Source: Chersky-840 sp036511675 (lineage in GTDB: Bacteria; Actinomycetota; Acidimicrobiia; Acidimicrobiales; UBA8190). From it: a stretch of 51,691 bases of DNA. Made by a program: the position numbers and the translations under genes. Location: contig DATCBU010000022.1 in assembly GCA_036511675.1 (NCBI GenBank), forward strand, positions 1 through 51,691, read 5' to 3'. Shown here one piece after another: positions 23,687 through 34,115 of this stretch (within the stretch, counting starts at the first letter, position 1; the number at the start of each line of letters is the position of its first letter). The notes under the pieces were generated by a model that saw nothing but the letters and a program-made list of their open reading frames with translations, had not been told where the DNA came from and searched no databases.

Positions 23687-23820
23687 CGAGTGAGTCCTCG
23701 GCGGCATGCCCCAACCGCCATCGGCCGTAGTGGCACAAGAGGGCGAGCCAACTCTACCAGTCGCACCTCAACCCCCACAGATCGGCCTCTCTTCACCACC
23801 ACCCGAGCCACGGATGGTCC

Positions 23821-24946
23821 TCAGTTGCCCACGGGGCGGCGGCGTCGCAATTCGGCCTCGATGAAGGCGTCGAGATCCCCGTCGAGCACGGCGTCGACGT
23901 TGCCCGTCTCGCACTCGGTGCGCAAGTCCTTCACCATCTGGTACGGCGCCATGACGTAGGAGCGGATCTGGCTGCCCCAGGCGACGTCGGCTTTGGGCCC
24001 CGACAGCGAGTCGAGCTCCGACCGCCGCTCGGCGCGCTGGAGATCCACGAGCTTGGCCGCCAGGATCTGCATGGCCCGTGCCTTGTTCTGGTGCTGGCTG
24101 CGCTCGTTCTGGCACGACACCACGATGCCGGTGGGCAGATGGGTGATGCGCACCGCCGAGTCGGTCTTGTTGACGTGCTGTCCCCCCGCGCCCGAGGACC
24201 GGTACGTGTCGATGCGCAGATCCTTGTCGTCGATGGCGATCTCGGTGGCGGCGTCCTCGAGGAAGGGGATCACGTCCACCGAGGCGAAGCTCGTCTGGCG
24301 GCGGTGCTGAGAGTCGAACGGTGACATGCGCACCAGCCGGTGCACGCCCCGCTCCGCCGACAACAGCCCGTAGGCGAACCTGCCCTTCACGATGAACGTC
24401 GCCGACAACAACCCCGCCTCTTGGCCTTCGGTGGTCTCGTCCACCTCGAAGGCGAACCCGCGGCGCTCGGCCCACCGCAGGTACATGCGCAGCATCATCT
24501 CGCACCAGTCCTGGGCGTCGGTGCCCCCGGTGCCGGCGTGGAGCTCGGCGATGGCATCGCGCTCGTCGTACTCGCCCGAGAACAGCGACCGCAGTTCGAG
24601 ATCCGAGAGCTGTTTGGTCAGGTCGTCAACGGCTTCGGTGAGCTCACCGGCGAGCGAGTCGTCGGACTCCTCGACCATGAGGCCGTACAGGACCTCGGTG
24701 TCGGACAACTTGGCACCGAGGCTCTCGAGCATGTCGATGTCCGCGTTCACCGAACTGAATTCCGACGTCACCCGCCGGGCCAGGTCGGGGTCGTTCCACA
24801 GGTCGGGGCGCGACACCTCGGTCTCGAGCTCGGCCCGCCGCTCCCGCAGGCGGTCCAGGCCCAGATACCCCTCGGCCTCTTCGAGGCGCTTGCGGAGCGA
24901 CGCCAGCTCCGCCCGGAGGTCGCGCTGGTCGCCGGCCCCTGCGGGC

Positions 24947-24960
<14 letters not shown>
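23821..24960 (-). CDS. prfB: Peptide chain release factor 2
   Basis: A 379-residue class I release factor reading UGA and UAA stops. It shows the RF2 recognition tripeptide SPF in MSPFDSQHRRQ and the peptidyl-hydrolysis loop GGQ in GAGGQHVNK, and has a normal N-terminal coiled coil. Unlike many bacteria, there is no internal UGA with a programmed +1 frameshift: the frame is continuous through the RRAELE region. The ATG at 24960 overlaps the last 14 bp of secA, which implies coupled translation. Alternative starts inside would cut the N-terminal domain. Confidence 0.95.
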
Positions 24961-27733
<2,773 letters not shown>

Positions 27734-27742
27734 AACGCCGGC

Positions 27743-27748
27743 AGTCTA
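27743..27748 (-). promoter_or_regulatory. Putative -10 hexamer (TAGACT) for secA
   Basis: TAGACT on the minus strand lies 9 nt before the secA ATG at 27733, which would leave a leader of only a few nucleotides at most. Confidence 0.4.
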
Positions 27749-27793
27749 CCGCCGGGCCACCCCCGGCCAGCGGCGCTTGGGTGCCGCGGCCGC

Positions 27794-28126
27794 CTAGGAC
27801 AGGGGGTGGGAGCGCCGGGGATGAGAGCGACCCACCAGCTTCCCCTTCAGCCGCTCGACCTGGTGCTCGAGCTTGTCGACCACCTTGTCCACCGCCACCG
27901 GCACGTCGTGGGCGGCCGCTTTGGCCCGCAGCGTGTGGCCGTGGCCCGTGATGGTGACCTCGCACACCTTGCGCCCCGATCCCGGGGCGTCTCGATCCTC
28001 CGACAGGCGCACTTCGGCCCGCTCGAGCACGGGGGTCAACCTCCCGAGCTTGGCCACCTTCGCTCGTGCAAGCGCCCGGACTTCCTCCGGCGCGGTCTGC
28101 TTGCGTCCCGAGACAGCGACGTCCAC
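27794..28126 (-). CDS. hpf: Ribosome hibernation promoting factor (short type)
   Basis: A 110-residue member of the HPF/YfiA family that binds the 30S decoding centre in slow growth. Features: RALARAKVAKLGRL helix, EVRLSEDRD, VTITGHGHTLRAKAAAHDVPVAVDKVVDKLEHQVERLKGKL, the beta-alpha-beta-beta-beta-alpha pattern of the N-terminal domain with basic helices. The C-terminal dimerisation domain of long HPF is absent. The start is GTG 28126 with an excellent AAGGAGG 7 nt upstream; this is one of the few clear Shine-Dalgarno starts in the window. Confidence 0.85.
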   Translation of the reverse strand: MDVAVSGRKQTAPEEVRALARAKVAKLGRLTPVLERAEVRLSEDRDAPGSGRKVCEVTITGHGHTLRAKAAAHDVPVAVDKVVDKLEHQVERLKGKLVGRSHPRRSHPLS

Positions 28127-28570
28127 CGCGGCACCTCCTTCAGGCCCTGGGGTGAGGTACTCCCTCCCCTGCGGCTGACACGTTCGATGCATGTGGATCG
28201 CGTCCGGCTGACCTGGTCTTTGTCCCCACACTCGCCTGCAGAGGAGTTGGCGGCCCGGCTGCCGGCGACGACGCGGGGAACCCGCGCCGCCCGACGACAC
28301 CCACGACGGCCTGCTTCGATCCTTCTCCGTCGAACACCGGGAGTCGGTGCCCCGACGGGCAGGGCTTACCTCTAAGTCGCACCATGCTCAGCAACCATGA
28401 GTTGCCTTACGTGGGTCGTTTCGCCTGCGACTGGCTTCGACTTGCAACCACAGACCCGGACGCGATCCACAACACACAGCGTACGCCTCACCGCCCCCGA
28501 TGTCTCGGGTGCGGCGTTCGTCCTGTTGAGGGTGGGTCGCGCTGTTGCGGCCGGGTTGGGCCGCCCGGGC
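28127..28570. other. 444-bp gene-free stretch between hpf and ahcY
   Basis: No frame has convincing coding character. It holds the hpf ribosome binding site (28133-28140), a GCAAC/GTTGC inverted repeat around 28388-28402, and a possible terminator hairpin at 28547-28564. It is the longest gap in the minus-strand block and probably contains the hpf promoter, which I could not place. Confidence 0.5.
28547..28564 (-). terminator. Candidate hairpin terminator downstream of ahcY
   Basis: GCGGCC and GGCCGC form a perfect 6-bp stem with a 6-nt loop, 7 bp after the ahcY stop. There is no U tract, as is common in GC-rich actinobacteria, so this is tentative. Confidence 0.35.
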
Positions 28571-29842
28571 TCAGGTGCCGGTCTGCCAGGAGCCGAGGTA
28601 CTCCTCCTGCGTCGGGGTCAGGCGGTCGATGTCGACACCCATCGTCTCGAGCTTGAGACGGGCGATCTCGGCGTCGATGGTGCGTGGCACGTCGTACACG
28701 CGCTTCTCCAGGGTGGCGGCGTTGGCCATGACCCACTCCGCCGCCAGTGCCTGGTTGGCGAAGCTCATGTCCATGACCGCGGCGGGGTGCCCCTCGGCCG
28801 CGCTCAGGTTGACGAGCCGTCCCTCGGCGATCACGAGGATGTGCTTGCCCCGCACCGAGAACTCCTCGACCATGGGGCGCACGTGGCGCCGCTGGCCCTC
28901 GGCCATCTCCCCCAGGCTGATCAGGTCGATCTCGATGTCGAAGTGGCCCGAGTTGGCCACGATGGCCCCGTCCTGCATCCGCTCGAAGTGCTCGGCCCGA
29001 AGCACGTCACGGTTTCCGGTCACGGTGATGAAGATCTCCCCTTCGGCTGCGGCGATCTCCATGGGCTCGACCCGGAACCCGTCCATGACGGCCTCGAGTG
29101 CCCGCAACGGGTTGATCTCGGTCACGATGACCTGCGCCCCGTGGCCGCGCGCCCGGCTGGCCACGCCCTTGCCGCAGTAGCCGTACCCGGCGACCACGAC
29201 TCGCTTGCCCGCCAGCAGCACGTTGGTGGCGCGGATCACACCGTCGAGGGTGGACTGCCCGGTGCCGTAGCGGTTGTCGAACATGTGCTTGGTGTCGGCG
29301 TCGTTGACCGCCACGATCGGGTACTTGAGCGCGCCCTCGGCCTCCATGGCCCGCAACCTGATGACCCCGGTCGTCGTCTCCTCGGTGCCGGCGAGGATCT
29401 CCGACACCTGGTCGGGGCGCGTGGAGTGGATCCGTGACACCGTGTCGCAGCCATCGTCCATGGTCATGGTGGGGTGGCGGTCGAGCAGGGCGTCGATGTG
29501 CGCGTAGTACTGCTCGGCGTCCTCGCCCCTCACGGCGAAGGTCGGGATGCCCTCGTCGCGCACCAGTGAGGCGGCCACGTCGTCTTGGGTCGACAACGGG
29601 TTGGAGGCGCAGATCAGGACCTCGGCGCCTCCCGCTTTGAGCGTGCGCAGCAAGTTGGCGGTCTCGGTGGTGACATGCAGGCACGCCGCCACCCGCGCGC
29701 CGGCCAGGGGACGTTCCTTGGCGAAGCGTTCCCGGATCGAGGTCAACACGGGCATGTTGGAGTCGGCCCATGCGATGCGCTGGTGCCCGAGGTCGGCGAG
29801 GCCGAGATCGGCGACGTCGTGATCAGTGTCGGACGTGGACAT
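28571..29842 (-). CDS. ahcY: Adenosylhomocysteinase
   Basis: A 423-residue NAD-dependent S-adenosylhomocysteine hydrolase, splitting SAH to adenosine and homocysteine to keep methylation going. Seen: CLHVTTETANLLRTL, the catalytic-region DDGCDTV, NDADTKHMFDNRYGTGQS, the Rossmann motif VVAGYGYCGKG, and NSGHFDIEID. It is the short form found in archaea and thermophiles: it lacks the approximately 40-residue insertion and ends in YLGSWQTGT instead of the Lys...YRY tail that contacts NAD in the long bacterial/eukaryotic enzymes. The ATG has GAGGAG about 8 nt upstream. It follows the sugar isomerase by 87 bp. Confidence 0.95.
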   Translation of the reverse strand: MSTSDTDHDVADLGLADLGHQRIAWADSNMPVLTSIRERFAKERPLAGARVAACLHVTTETANLLRTLKAGGAEVLICASNPLSTQDDVAASLVRDEGIPTFAVRGEDAEQYYAHIDALLDRHPTMTMDDGCDTVSRIHSTRPDQVSEILAGTEETTTGVIRLRAMEAEGALKYPIVAVNDADTKHMFDNRYGTGQSTLDGVIRATNVLLAGKRVVVAGYGYCGKGVASRARGHGAQVIVTEINPLRALEAVMDGFRVEPMEIAAAEGEIFITVTGNRDVLRAEHFERMQDGAIVANSGHFDIEIDLISLGEMAEGQRRHVRPMVEEFSVRGKHILVIAEGRLVNLSAAEGHPAAVMDMSFANQALAAEWVMANAATLEKRVYDVPRTIDAEIARLKLETMGVDIDRLTPTQEEYLGSWQTGT

Positions 29843-29929
29843 GGTGTGCTCCTCGTGTGATGGACATGGCTGGTGTCTGGGCTTGGCCTACGTGGCCTGG
29901 GACTGCTGTCGGACTGGTCAACGGCTGAT

Positions 29930-30970
29930 TCAGGGCTCGAGTAGACGCCGCTTCAACTCCTCGAGGACCGGCACCGGCCCCGGGTCGATGCCTTCACGGG
30001 CAGCGAGATGGAGCGAGACGAAGTCCCCCACGAGCATCAGGTCGAGGAGCTGTGCCAGGTCCCCCTCACCCTGGGCGCGCACCTCGATGATGTCAGCTAC
30101 GACCTCCCGAAGCACATCCGAGACGAAGGCGAAGCGCCGTGCCAGTTGGGGATGCTCGGCGTCGTGGCGCAGATTGATGAGGGTGAGGACCTGGCGGGTC
30201 ACGTCCCCGTGCTGGCCCCAGCCCGCGATCTCGTTGTGGCACAGCTCGGGGTAGACCGCGGCGAAGGCCGGAGCCTTGGCGTTCTCGTTGACCTGCGCTT
30301 TCCACCGGGTCGCCGCCGCGGCCCCGACAGCCTGGGCGCCGTGGATGAGGGGGATGGTCCGGCCGATGCGGCGGGCCACTTCCTCGGCGGTGCTCCCGGG
30401 CTGGACCAACCGGTCCCGGCGGTACTTGAGCTGGTCCACCGCCAGGGCCACCCAGGTTGCCGCCCCCGGGAACAGCCCGATGTCCTCGAGGACCACGAGC
30501 GGGGGGATGGCCATGGCCCCGATCCCGGCACGGGGCTGGGGGATGGTCGAGGGCACCGGCACGACCGGCGCTCCCCACTCATCGGCCAGGCGACCGAGCT
30601 CGCCTCCGGCGGTGACCGCCACCAGGCTGGCCCCGGCGTTGGCGGCTTCCCCCGCCGCCTCCACCGTCTCCTCGGTGTTTCCCGAGAAGGAGATGGCGAA
30701 CACCAACGAGCCGCGGCCCACGAAGTCGGGGAGGTCATAGGACTTCACCACTGTGATGGGCACAGGGACGAACGGGCCCGCCACCGCCACCATGACGTCG
30801 CCGGCCAGTCCGCTGCCACCCATGCCGAGCACGACGACGTTCTCCACGTACTCGCGCTCGGGAAGGCCGTCGAGGCCGTGGGCGGCACCGACGGCGGCGG
30901 CCACCTGCTCGGGGAGGCCGGCGGTGACGTCGAACATGCCGAGCGTGTCGAGCACGCCCTCGTCAGTCAT
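29930..30970 (-). CDS. SIS-domain bifunctional phosphoglucose/phosphomannose isomerase
   Basis: A 346-residue double-SIS isomerase interconverting fructose-6-P with glucose-6-P and/or mannose-6-P. Features: VVVLGMGGSGLAGDV (first SIS), AISFSGNTEETVEA (phosphate-binding Ser/Thr), a central PRAGIGAM block, and NENAKAPAFAAVYPELCHNEIAGW (catalytic region typical of the archaeal-type PGI/PMI). The start is ATG 30970, which overlaps the Trm112-like gene by 8 bp; 11 upstream in-frame codons look like read-through of that gene. It supplies mannose-6-P to manB, which is encoded just upstream. Confidence 0.88.
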   Translation of the reverse strand: MTDEGVLDTLGMFDVTAGLPEQVAAAVGAAHGLDGLPEREYVENVVVLGMGGSGLAGDVMVAVAGPFVPVPITVVKSYDLPDFVGRGSLVFAISFSGNTEETVEAAGEAANAGASLVAVTAGGELGRLADEWGAPVVPVPSTIPQPRAGIGAMAIPPLVVLEDIGLFPGAATWVALAVDQLKYRRDRLVQPGSTAEEVARRIGRTIPLIHGAQAVGAAAATRWKAQVNENAKAPAFAAVYPELCHNEIAGWGQHGDVTRQVLTLINLRHDAEHPQLARRFAFVSDVLREVVADIIEVRAQGEGDLAQLLDLMLVGDFVSLHLAAREGIDPGPVPVLEELKRRLLEP

Positions 30971-31214
30971 GTGTCGTTTCCGACTGCAGCGTGGAGGGGA
31001 CACTCTTTTCCTTGGCTTTCCCCATGAGCCGCTCGTGTTCGGCGTCGTCCACCGTGGTGGCCTCGTCGACGAGCATGACGGGGATGCCGTCGCTCACGGC
31101 GTAGCTGCGCCGCAGCCGGGGGTTGTAGAGGCGGTCCTCATCCTCGAAGTACAGGAGCGGGCCCTTGTCCTCGGGACAAGCCAGCACCTCCAGTAGCAAG
31201 GGGTCCAATGCCAT
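30963..31214 (-). CDS. Trm112-family small protein
   Basis: An 83-residue protein of the Trm112/UPF0434 family (LLLEVLACPEDKGPLLYFEDEDRLYN, YAVSDGIPVMLVDEA). Members are zinc-ribbon-like partners of methyltransferases or of unknown role. The CPxC motif of most homologues is reduced to CPED, leaving one Cys, so zinc binding is doubtful. ATG 31214 with a GGGAG-type site about 12 nt upstream. It is translationally overlapped with the isomerase, and manB lies upstream, the same neighbourhood as in mycobacteria. Confidence 0.78.
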   Translation of the reverse strand: MALDPLLLEVLACPEDKGPLLYFEDEDRLYNPRLRRSYAVSDGIPVMLVDEATTVDDAEHERLMGKAKEKSVPSTLQSETTHD

Positions 31215-31248
31215 CGGTCGTCGTGCTCCCAACTTCAGTCGTGGATCA

Positions 31249-31280
31249 GTGTGTGTGTATAGGTCGTGTGGTGTGTGTGT
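31249..31280. repeat. GT/CA dinucleotide runs in a short intergenic region
   Basis: Two GT-rich runs (31249-31258 and 31267-31280) separated by TATAGGTC, flanked by GATCAGTG at about 31245 and 31291. In the minus-strand transcript this gives a CA-rich, probably unstructured leader before the Trm112-like gene. Confidence 0.7.
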
Positions 31281-31292
31281 CTTCGGTGGTGA

Positions 31293-32675
31293 TCAGTGGC
31301 CGCCCGAGCGCCCCCCGCCGGGCACCTCGGCCACGAGCTCGAGGAGCTCGGCGCTGTGGCGCTCGCATTCGGAGGGCGTGGCCGCCTCGACGTTGAGGCG
31401 GAGCAGGGGCTCGGTGTTCGAGGGGCGGACGTTGAACCACCAGTCGTCGAAGTCGACGCTCAACCCGTCGGTGCGGTCACAGACCAGACCCAGGGCCCCG
31501 AAATGCTTGGCCAGCGACTCGACGGCGGTGGCGGGGTCGTCGACCTCGGTGTTGATCTCGCCCGAGTCGGCGTACTTGCGGTAGGGGGCGAGCAGTTCCG
31601 ACAGGGTCATGCCCGATGCCGAGAGCTCCTCGAGGATGATCATCGCCGCGATCAGGCCCGAGTCGGCCCGGTAGTTGTCCATGAAGTAGTAGTGCCCCGA
31701 GTGCTCACCGCCGAAGACCGCACCAGTGTCCACCATGACCTGCTTGATGAACGAGTGCCCGACGCGCGTGCGCACCGCCGTCCCGCCGTAGCGCTCGATC
31801 GTCTCGGGCACGATCTTGGAGCAGATGAGGTTGTACAGCACCGTGGCGCCCGGATGCTTCTCGAGCATGGCGCGGGCCACCAGCGCGGTGGTGAGCGAGC
31901 CCGACACCGGGCGCGCCTGCTCGTCGACGAGGAAGACGCGATCGGCGTCACCGTCGAAGGCGAGACCGATGTCGGCCTTCGAGGCGAGCACGGCGTGCTT
32001 CAGATCCCGGAGGTTCTCCTCCTGGATGGGGTCGGCGGGATGGTTGGGGAAGGTCCCGTCGAGCTCACCAAAGAGGATCTCGAGATCGACGGGGAGACCC
32101 TCGAAGGCCTTCGGGACCACGAGCCCCCCCATGCCGTTGGCGGTGTCGGCCACCACCTTCAACCGGCGCAGGGCCGAAGGGTCGATGAACGAGCGCACGT
32201 GGACGGCGTACTCATCGAGGAGCTGGCGCTGCTCGATGCCGCCGGTCTCGGGGCCCTCGTCGGCACCCGAGGCCAGGGCCTCCTGGGCGTCGTCGCGGAT
32301 GTCGGCCAATCCGGTGTCCTGTCCCACGGGCTTGGCCCCGGCCAGGCACATCTTGATGCCGTTGTAGCCGGCGGGGTTGTGCGAGGCCGTGAACATCGCC
32401 CCGGGGGCGTCGAGCCGGCCCGAGGCGAAGTACATCATGTCGGTCGACGCAAGCCCGAGGTCCACCACCGTGGCCCCGGCGCTGCGGGCCCCGCCGGTGA
32501 AGGCGGCCGACAGCTCGACGCCGGACTCGCGCATGTCGCGCGCCACCACAATGCGGCTCGTGCCGGCGAAACGCGCGAAGGCCCAGCCGATGGCCCGACA
32601 GCTACGGCCGTCGAGCTGCTCGGGTACCGTCCCGCGCACGTCGTAGGCCTTGAACACGGCATCGAGTGCGGTCAT
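31293..32675 (-). CDS. manB: Phosphomannomutase/phosphoglucomutase
   Basis: A 460-residue alpha-D-phosphohexomutase, converting mannose-6-P to mannose-1-P (and probably glucose-P) for GDP-mannose and polysaccharides. All four loops are visible: FKAYDVRGT at the start, phosphoserine loop TASHNP (about residue 96), metal loop DGDADR (about 243), sugar-binding GEHSGH, and phosphate-binding RPSNTEP. ATG 32675 with TAGGCT 9 nt upstream. It heads the manB - Trm112-like - isomerase - ahcY row. Confidence 0.94.
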   Translation of the reverse strand: MTALDAVFKAYDVRGTVPEQLDGRSCRAIGWAFARFAGTSRIVVARDMRESGVELSAAFTGGARSAGATVVDLGLASTDMMYFASGRLDAPGAMFTASHNPAGYNGIKMCLAGAKPVGQDTGLADIRDDAQEALASGADEGPETGGIEQRQLLDEYAVHVRSFIDPSALRRLKVVADTANGMGGLVVPKAFEGLPVDLEILFGELDGTFPNHPADPIQEENLRDLKHAVLASKADIGLAFDGDADRVFLVDEQARPVSGSLTTALVARAMLEKHPGATVLYNLICSKIVPETIERYGGTAVRTRVGHSFIKQVMVDTGAVFGGEHSGHYYFMDNYRADSGLIAAMIILEELSASGMTLSELLAPYRKYADSGEINTEVDDPATAVESLAKHFGALGLVCDRTDGLSVDFDDWWFNVRPSNTEPLLRLNVEAATPSECERHSAELLELVAEVPGGGRSGGH

Positions 32676-32684
32676 GGCGCCCGA

Positions 32685-32690
32685 AGCCTA
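32685..32690 (-). promoter_or_regulatory. Putative -10 hexamer (TAGGCT) for manB
   Basis: TAGGCT on the minus strand ends 9 nt before the manB ATG at 32675. Confidence 0.4.
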
Positions 32691-32777
32691 CCCGCTCCCC
32701 TCCCCGCAGCCCCGTGCTCACGGCCGGCTGATGGGGGCCGCGGGTGGGATTCGATGCGGGGTGGGAGCGGTGCCGAT

Positions 32778-33560
32778 CTACTGCAGGTCGGTCCGGATGC
32801 GCTGGGCGTCGGCGTAGGCCGCGGCCAGGTCGGTGTGCGCGTTGGAGGCGTTGGTGCGGGCCCCCAGGAAGACCTGCCAGTTCCCGGGGTAGCCGGCCGG
32901 CGTCTGCGCCAGGATCTGAGCCGCCTGGCCGCTGGTCTCGCCCTGGGCCGTGGACACCTGGCTCTTGAGGTCGGTGAAGGCGGCTTGGGCCGCGGTCACG
33001 TCCTTGCCGGCCGCCTGCGCATTCTGGATGGCGGTGGCGATCTGCGGCTCGAGGTTCGCGAACACGCCCTCGATGTAGGTCTCGTCGTCGACCACGATCG
33101 TCAGATGTGTCTGCGGCGTCATCACGACGTACACGCGATAGGTGAACACCATCGAGCGTGCCACGACCCGCAGGCCTGCGCACGTGGTTGCCGACTGCGC
33201 CTGGCTCTGCAGCGCCTCGATGCCGGGCAGCTCGACGGTGGTGATGTCGGTCTGCAGGGTCTGGCGGTCACCCGTGGTCAGGTGGTTGGCGGTGTTGCCC
33301 GCCGCCGTCGCCAGGGCGTTGAGCTGCGTGACGCGTCCCGCCAGATCCACCTCGACGAGCTGCTGCGCCTGGGCGAAGAGCGCCGCCGTGCACCTCGGGT
33401 TCGACACCTGGGTGGCAGCGGTGCTGGACGCGACCGCATTGGATGCGGCCGTGGTGGTGGGTGCGGCGACGGCCGACCCGGGGGCGACGGCCACGATGCC
33501 GGCGACAGACCATGCCGCCACCGCGCCGATCGCCATGCGACGTGCGAAGTTGTGCTTCAT
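32778..33560 (-). CDS. Secreted hypothetical protein
   Basis: A 260-residue protein I do not recognise. A Sec signal peptide is clear: basic MKHNFARR, hydrophobic core, and AVAAP near residue 33 as the likely cleavage site. The mature part begins with a Thr/Ala/Ser-rich linker, then is mostly alpha-helical and Ala/Gln-rich, with two Cys (in PRCTAA and TTCAGLR) that could form a disulfide. It starts 1 bp after the lipoprotein stop, with AAGGAG upstream, so the two are co-expressed and may act together at the surface. Confidence 0.7.
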   Translation of the reverse strand: MKHNFARRMAIGAVAAWSVAGIVAVAPGSAVAAPTTTAASNAVASSTAATQVSNPRCTAALFAQAQQLVEVDLAGRVTQLNALATAAGNTANHLTTGDRQTLQTDITTVELPGIEALQSQAQSATTCAGLRVVARSMVFTYRVYVVMTPQTHLTIVVDDETYIEGVFANLEPQIATAIQNAQAAGKDVTAAQAAFTDLKSQVSTAQGETSGQAAQILAQTPAGYPGNWQVFLGARTNASNAHTDLAAAYADAQRIRTDLQ

Positions 33561-33561
33561 C

Positions 33562-33888
33562 TCAAGAGTCTCCTTGCGGGTGGCTCAGGTCGGAGTTGGC
33601 CGTGTTGAGGCTGTTGTCCAACGCCCCGAGGTCGGCGGCGACCTGATCGAGTGTCTGTGGGTTGAGCGTGTCCGAAGGAGTCGTCGTCGGCGTGCCCGTC
33701 CCCGGGGCCGAGCCCGGGATCGAGCTCGTCACCGTGCCGGGCCCCAGCGTCGTCGACGAAGTGGCCGCCGCCGACGTGGTGGGCGTGAGCCGGGCCACGA
33801 CATGCGACGAGCTTCCCGCCCCGCAGGCGGCCAGTGTCACGGCGAAGCAGGTGCACAGCGTGGCCGTGGCGAGCTTGCGTGCCTTCAT
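33562..33888 (-). CDS. Small lipoprotein
   Basis: A 108-residue predicted lipoprotein: basic start MKARK, hydrophobic stretch, and lipobox LAAC with the acylated Cys at residue 22. The mature chain is almost entirely a Thr/Ser/Pro/Gly linker followed by a short acidic helix (LDQVAADLGALDNSL). GAGGGACC precedes the ATG. No family is recognised. The gene is tightly linked to the secreted helical protein downstream. Confidence 0.7.
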   Translation of the reverse strand: MKARKLATATLCTCFAVTLAACGAGSSSHVVARLTPTTSAAATSSTTLGPGTVTSSIPGSAPGTGTPTTTPSDTLNPQTLDQVAADLGALDNSLNTANSDLSHPQGDS

Positions 33889-33939
33889 TCTGGGTCCCTC
33901 CTCATGCGCAACAGTCCGTGGGGAGCACCTCGTTCCATC

Positions 33940-33956
33940 GGTCCCTGAGGGGGACC
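33940..33956 (-). promoter_or_regulatory. Hairpin in the leader of the lipoprotein gene
   Basis: GGTCCC and GGGACC pair perfectly across a 5-nt loop, 50 bp upstream of the lipoprotein ATG. It may be an operator, a leader structure or the end of an upstream transcript. I found no convincing promoter in the 184 bp between the lipoprotein start (33888) and the repeat at 34073. Confidence 0.3.
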
Positions 33957-34072
33957 ACTGAAGCGCCTTGCTCCGTCGGGGCATGATCGGATGATCGGCC
34001 CTGGGCATGTGGGAGCCGTGTGCCAGAAGTTAGGGAATCGTGATCCCCGGGCCGCGTTGCTCAGGGGACGGT

Positions 34073-34115
34073 GCGCCTCAGGAACGCAGCGCCTCAGGAA
34101 CGCAGCGCCTCAGGG
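34073..34115 (-). repeat. 16-bp tandem repeat across the stop codon of the GT-C-like gene
   Basis: GCGCCTCAGGAACGCA occurs at 34073-34088 and 34089-34104, followed by a partial third copy at 34105-34115. On the minus strand the partial copy holds the TGA stop (34110-34112) of the membrane protein and the full copies lie just downstream. Confidence 0.85.

Noticed and set aside
28140..28394. 84-codon minus-strand open frame between hpf and ahcY
   Set aside because: No ribosome binding site or hexamer, weak codon bias, and no domain-like pattern.
29843..29929. Possible SAM- or SAH-responsive riboswitch upstream of ahcY
   Set aside because: I compared it with the SAH and SAM-IV consensus cores I remember and found no matching core; the leader is also too short.
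31296..33608. 770-codon plus-strand open frame opposite manB and the secreted protein
   Set aside because: Antisense shadow; composition is Gly/Val/His/Arg-rich and it covers two unrelated genes.
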